Source: JAWLHU01 sp041690255
GTDB lineage: Bacteria > Bacillota > Sulfobacillia > Symbiobacteriales > Symbiobacteriaceae
DNA: 64,000 nucleotides
Assembly: GCA_041690255.1 (NCBI GenBank)
Contig: JAWLHU010000010.1
Location: forward strand, 124,001 to 188,000
Direction of reading: 5' to 3'
In this document: positions 60,964 through 64,000 of the stretch, in pieces
How the letters are laid out: every line of letters starts with the position of its first letter
Position numbering within the stretch: the first letter of the stretch is position 1
Position numbers and translations under genes: made by a program
The notes under the pieces: generated by a model
Databases searched by the model: none
What the model saw: the letters and a program-made list of their open reading frames with translations, nothing else
Told to the model about the DNA's origin: nothing

Positions 60964-61822
60964 GTGCCAGCGCCTCCTTTGCAGCAGCGTTCAGCGCCCG
61001 GCGGGTCAACACGCCCACCAGATGGCGCCGGTACTCAGCGGTGCAGCGCAGATCCGAGATGGGCCGGCTCGCCTCCTGGGCGATCCGTGCGGCCTCGGCT
61101 GCCGCCACCTCGCTGAAGGGCTTTCCCACCAGGGCGGCGCCCGCCTCGGGGACGTAGAGTGGCGTGGGCGCCACGGCAGAGAGGGCGATCCGCGCCTCCC
61201 GCACGATGCCATCCTGGATCACCAGCATGGCCGCTGCGCCGGCGAAGGCGATATCCATCTCGTTGCGGGGAATGAAGCGCAGGTAGTGCGCCCCCTGCCC
61301 CGGCTGCGGCGCGGGAATGCGGAACTCAACCAGCAGTTCGCCCTGCCGCAGGCAGGTCTGGCCGGGCCCGGTCACAAACTCCTGGACCGGCACCTCCCGG
61401 CGCCCCTCCGGCCCGGCGATCACGCACTGAGCGCCCAGGACGATCAGGGCCGGCACCGCATCGGCCGAGGGTGACCCGTTGCAGAGGTTGCCACCCAGCG
61501 AGGCCCGCCCCTGGATCTGGACCGAACCGATCAGGTGCGCCGCAGTGGCGAGCACGCCATAGCGTTCCTTCACGGCTGGGTCGTGGTAGAGATCCCAGCA
61601 GGGTACCGCCGCCCCCAGGCGGAGCCCCTCCTGATCGCTGTACGAGAGCGCGTTCAGCTCAGCAACCTGCTTCAGGTCCACGATCCGGTCATACCTGCGG
61701 CGCCCCTCCCGCAACTGGACCAGGAGGTCTGAACCCCCCGCCAGTGCACGAGCCCCCGGCTGGGCGAGCATCGAGACCGCCTCGTCCACGGTCTTCACTG
61801 CTACATACTCAAATGCGTCCAC
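60956..61822 (-). CDS. molybdenum hydroxylase medium (FAD-binding) subunit
   Basis: A 288-residue CoxM-type flavoprotein: ALAGGSDLLVQLREG (FAD diphosphate loop) and SLGGNLCNGSPSADAVP. GTG 61822 lies 6 bases after GGAGG and gives the usual start (VDAFEYVAVKT); the frame to 61870 lacks a site. First gene of the FAD-2Fe2S-Mo-MoaD operon. Confidence 0.93.
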   Translation of the reverse strand: MDAFEYVAVKTVDEAVSMLAQPGARALAGGSDLLVQLREGRRRYDRIVDLKQVAELNALSYSDQEGLRLGAAVPCWDLYHDPAVKERYGVLATAAHLIGSVQIQGRASLGGNLCNGSPSADAVPALIVLGAQCVIAGPEGRREVPVQEFVTGPGQTCLRQGELLVEFRIPAPQPGQGAHYLRFIPRNEMDIAFAGAAAMLVIQDGIVREARIALSAVAPTPLYVPEAGAALVGKPFSEVAAAEAARIAQEASRPISDLRCTAEYRRHLVGVLTRRALNAAAKEALAHA

Positions 61823-62204
61823 GTGCAGCCTCCTTCCCTCAATAGAGACAGTCATAAAAACGGACAACATAAACTTATATATCTAGATTGCGATATCCTG
61901 CGGCCCGCGAGTCAGAGCGCGGGAATTGCCACATTCTGCAGGGCGTTTATGCATCGATTGCACGATGGAGGATAGGGCGGAACGCGAGGGCCGCGGCCCG
62001 TGAAAAAGGTGACACTTCATGCCCGAAGGACCCGTCCTCAGGCCCGGATCAGGCCCGCACATAGGCTTGGAAGGGGTCAGAGCGGTGTTCCACAGGAGAG
62101 ACACCGGCTACGTCATGCAAAAGGTGACAAGTCCCCCCTCCCGCATACCACACCGGCCCTGAGAAGGCCGCAAATCCGGAAGGCCCTACGCCAAGCGTAA
62201 GCCA
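61823..62204. other. gene-free interval before the molybdenum operon
   Basis: About 380 bases without a credible gene. 61850-61900 is AT-rich and is probably the operon promoter, though no firm -35/-10 pair stands out. Two direct copies of AAAAGGTGACA (62004-62014, 62119-62129) are 115 bases apart; TGTCACCTTTT motifs of this kind recall the multiple terminal repeats of IS21-type insertion sequences, but no transposase is present. Confidence 0.35.
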
Positions 62205-62237
62205 CAAAAAAGACCGCCCTCGGAGAAAGGGCGGTCT
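62205..62237 (-). terminator. terminator of ftsY
   Basis: Perfect arms GACCGCCCT/AGGGCGGTC followed on the minus strand by TTTTTT. Confidence 0.9.
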
Positions 62238-62272
62238 CGCTATACTCTCGCGCCTCCCGCACGGCCTGTCAC

Positions 62273-63199
62273 TCACATGCCGTCCCGGCTGAAGAGCGCC
62301 TCCACAAACTGCTGCGGATCGAAGGGCTGCAGGTCATCCAGCCGTTCACCGACCCCGATAAACTTGACCGGCACCTGTTCCGAATCCTTAATTGCCACCA
62401 CGACGCCGCCCTTGGCAGTCCCGTCCAGCTTCGTCAGGGCGATGGCGGTCACCCCCGCCACCTCCTTGAAGAGCCTGGTCTGCGCAATGGCGTTCTGCCC
62501 GGTGGTCGCATCCAGCACCAGCAGCGTCTCGTGCGGGCCGTCCGGGACCTCCCGCCGGATCACCCGGGCGATCTTGGCCAGTTCCTCCATGAGGTGCCCC
62601 TTGTTGTGCAGCCGGCCCGCCGTGTCCACGATCAGCACATCGGCGCCCTGATCCTTCGCCGCCTTGACGCCATCAAAGACGACCGCGGCGGGATCGGAGC
62701 CCTCAGCGTGGGCGATCACATCCACCCCGGCCCGTTCACCCCAGACCTTCAACTGGTCGATGGCCGCCGCCCGGAACGTATCCGCCGCAGCCAGCATCAC
62801 CTTCCGGGACTTGTCCACCCGCAGATGATGCGCCAGCTTGCCGATGGTGGTCGTCTTGCCGACCCCGTTCACCCCGACGACGAGGATGACGGTGAGGCCA
62901 CCCTCCTTCAGATTGAGCGGGCTGACCCCCTCACCGAGCCGCCCGGCGATCAGCTCTTTGAGCACGGGCAACAGCTCCTCGCCGTTCTTCAGACCCCGCT
63001 TGCGGACCTCCTTGCGGAGCTCATCCACCAGCCGGCTCGATGCGGCGGCGCCCACATCGCCCTGGATCAGCGCCTCCTCCAACTCATCGAACAGATCGTC
63101 ATCGATCTTGCGGAAGACGCTCATGATCGTCGTGACACGGCCCACCAGGGCCTCCTTTGTCTTGGAGAGCCCTTCCTTCAACCGATCAAAGAAGCCCAC
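62273..63199 (-). CDS. ftsY: signal recognition particle receptor FtsY
   Basis: SRP receptor GTPase, 308 residues. N domain, then G motifs GVNGVGKTTTIGKLA (~108), DTAGRL, TKLDGTAKGG. The N-terminal acidic region is short, as in many Firmicutes. Usually cotranscribed with smc; here a terminator ends the unit, and ylxM-ffh lie 8 kb further on. Confidence 0.97.
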   Translation of the reverse strand: MGFFDRLKEGLSKTKEALVGRVTTIMSVFRKIDDDLFDELEEALIQGDVGAAASSRLVDELRKEVRKRGLKNGEELLPVLKELIAGRLGEGVSPLNLKEGGLTVILVVGVNGVGKTTTIGKLAHHLRVDKSRKVMLAAADTFRAAAIDQLKVWGERAGVDVIAHAEGSDPAAVVFDGVKAAKDQGADVLIVDTAGRLHNKGHLMEELAKIARVIRREVPDGPHETLLVLDATTGQNAIAQTRLFKEVAGVTAIALTKLDGTAKGGVVVAIKDSEQVPVKFIGVGERLDDLQPFDPQQFVEALFSRDGM

Positions 63200-63271
63200 A
63201 GAACTCGCCCCTTCACATCCAACTCCGGTTCTATCATACCCGCGACCGCCTGCCTGACGCCAGCCGCCGGC

Positions 63272-64000
63272 CTAGCTCGCCTCTCGCTCCACATCGACCA
63301 GGCGGACGGAGACCACCTTGGAGACACCGGTCCCCTCCATTGTGACGCCGTAGAGCTGGTCCGCTACTTCCATCGTTCCCCGCTGATGGGTGATACAGAT
63401 GAACTGGCTGCCCTGGGTGGCATAGTTCCGCAGGTACTTGCCGAACCGCTCCACGTTGGCCTCGTCCAGGGCCGCCTCCACCTCATCGAGCACGACGAAG
63501 GGGGTCGGCTTGACTCGCAGCAAGGCGAAGAGCAGGGCGATGGCGGTCATGGCCCGCTCGCCGCCCGAGAGGAGGCTCAGGGTCTGCGGCTTCTTGCCCG
63601 GTGGCTGTGCGATGATCTCAATGCCCGTCTCGAGCAGGTCGTTCTCATCCACCAGGACCAGGTCGGCCTTGCCGCCCTCGAACAGCTCCTGGTAGACTCG
63701 CTGGAACTCCCGGCGGATCACGTGGAACGAGTCGAGGAAGTGGCTCTTGATCCGCTTGTCCAGCTCCTCGATCGCCCGGTAGAGCGAGCCCTTCGCCTCC
63801 TCCAGGTCTGCCTGCTGGGCGGTGAGGAAGGTGAGCCGTTCCTGGGCGTTCTTGTAGTCCTCAATCGCCGCCAGATTGACCGGCCCGAGCTCCCGGATTT
63901 GCTCACGCAGGTCATAGATCCGGGTCTTGGCGAATTCGATCTCGCCCTCGGGCAAGGCCCGGTCGGCCACATCTTCCGGGGTGAGCCCGTACTGCTCCTG
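63272..64000 (-). CDS. smc: chromosome segregation protein SMC (C-terminal part)
   Basis: The final ~242 residues of the condensin ATPase: end of the second coiled coil, then the C-terminal head with LSLLSGGERAMTAIALLFAL (ABC signature) and FVVLDEVEAALDEAN (Walker B and D-loop). The frame is open at the right edge, so the N-terminal head and hinge lie outside. Upstream of ftsY as in Firmicutes. Confidence 0.95.
   Translation of the reverse strand, partial: QEQYGLTPEDVADRALPEGEIEFAKTRIYDLREQIRELGPVNLAAIEDYKNAQERLTFLTAQQADLEEAKGSLYRAIEELDKRIKSHFLDSFHVIRREFQRVYQELFEGGKADLVLVDENDLLETGIEIIAQPPGKKPQTLSLLSGGERAMTAIALLFALLRVKPTPFVVLDEVEAALDEANVERFGKYLRNYATQGSQFICITHQRGTMEVADQLYGVTMEGTGVSKVVSVRLVDVEREAS

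Noticed and set aside
58136..61474. Open plus-strand frame of 1112 codons
   Set aside because: It is antisense to the molybdenum hydroxylase operon, whose minus-strand proteins carry all cofactor motifs; long antisense frames are common in GC-rich DNA.

Overview
The window looks like a chromosomal segment of a GC-rich, low-branching Firmicute. The gene set (PolC-type replicase, CodY, YlxM, YlqD, a T-box in front of proS, a YtvI-like protein, a SPOCS-domain protein) and the high GC content suggest a Symbiobacterium-like clostridial lineage. This is inference from gene content; no database was searched.

The backbone runs on the minus strand, from right to left, and follows the classic Firmicute order: smc (partial, right edge), ftsY, [inserted block], ylxM, ffh, rpsP, khpA, ylqD, rimM, trmD, rplS, lepB, rbgA, rnhB, yraN, [island], comM, [small block], dprA, topA, trmFO, [1.27 kb gene-free interval with tandem repeats], codY, [flagellar-locus relic], rpsB, tsf, pyrH, frr, small ORF, uppS, cdsA, ytvI-like, dxr, rseP, ispG, T-box/proS, [island], polC (partial, left edge). 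It carries secretion (SRP, signal peptidase), ribosome assembly, translation, isoprenoid/undecaprenyl and phospholipid synthesis, DNA uptake/processing and replication genes.

Accessory blocks break this backbone. (1) 2.0-12.2 kb: MgtC-like protein, glycosyltransferase, a complete mntABCD-type metal ABC transporter with a metalloregulator-like operator and a terminator in its leader, a thiamine-diphosphate enzyme paired with a cupredoxin lipoprotein, a patatin and an HD-domain protein. (2) 24.0-27.7 kb: FlbD, a PilZ protein, a FapA-like protein and small companions occupy the place of the fla/che operon between codY and rpsB, but no flagellar structural gene is present. (3) 39.6-46.9 kb: SPOCS protein, TPR protein, then a mobilizable element (oriT-like site, MobQ relaxase, unknown gene, large serine recombinase) followed by an Imm7-type immunity gene, a second conserved gene with no clear AUG/GUG/UUG start, and a Gly/Val-rich protein. 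(4) 54.8-61.8 kb: PfkB kinase, MazG-like protein, and a complete molybdenum hydroxylase locus: three-subunit enzyme plus MoaD-like protein on the minus strand, and MocA-like plus a split XdhC on the plus strand, converging on a near-perfect 37-nt terminator.

The observations most worth a second look are the MobQ-like oriT at 41.3 kb, the four-copy 97-bp tandem repeat array between trmFO and codY, the pair of identical-spacing inverted repeats flanking the consensus promoter of the SRP operon, the flagellar relic, and the operator/attenuator arrangement before mntABCD. No tRNA, rRNA or CRISPR array was seen.
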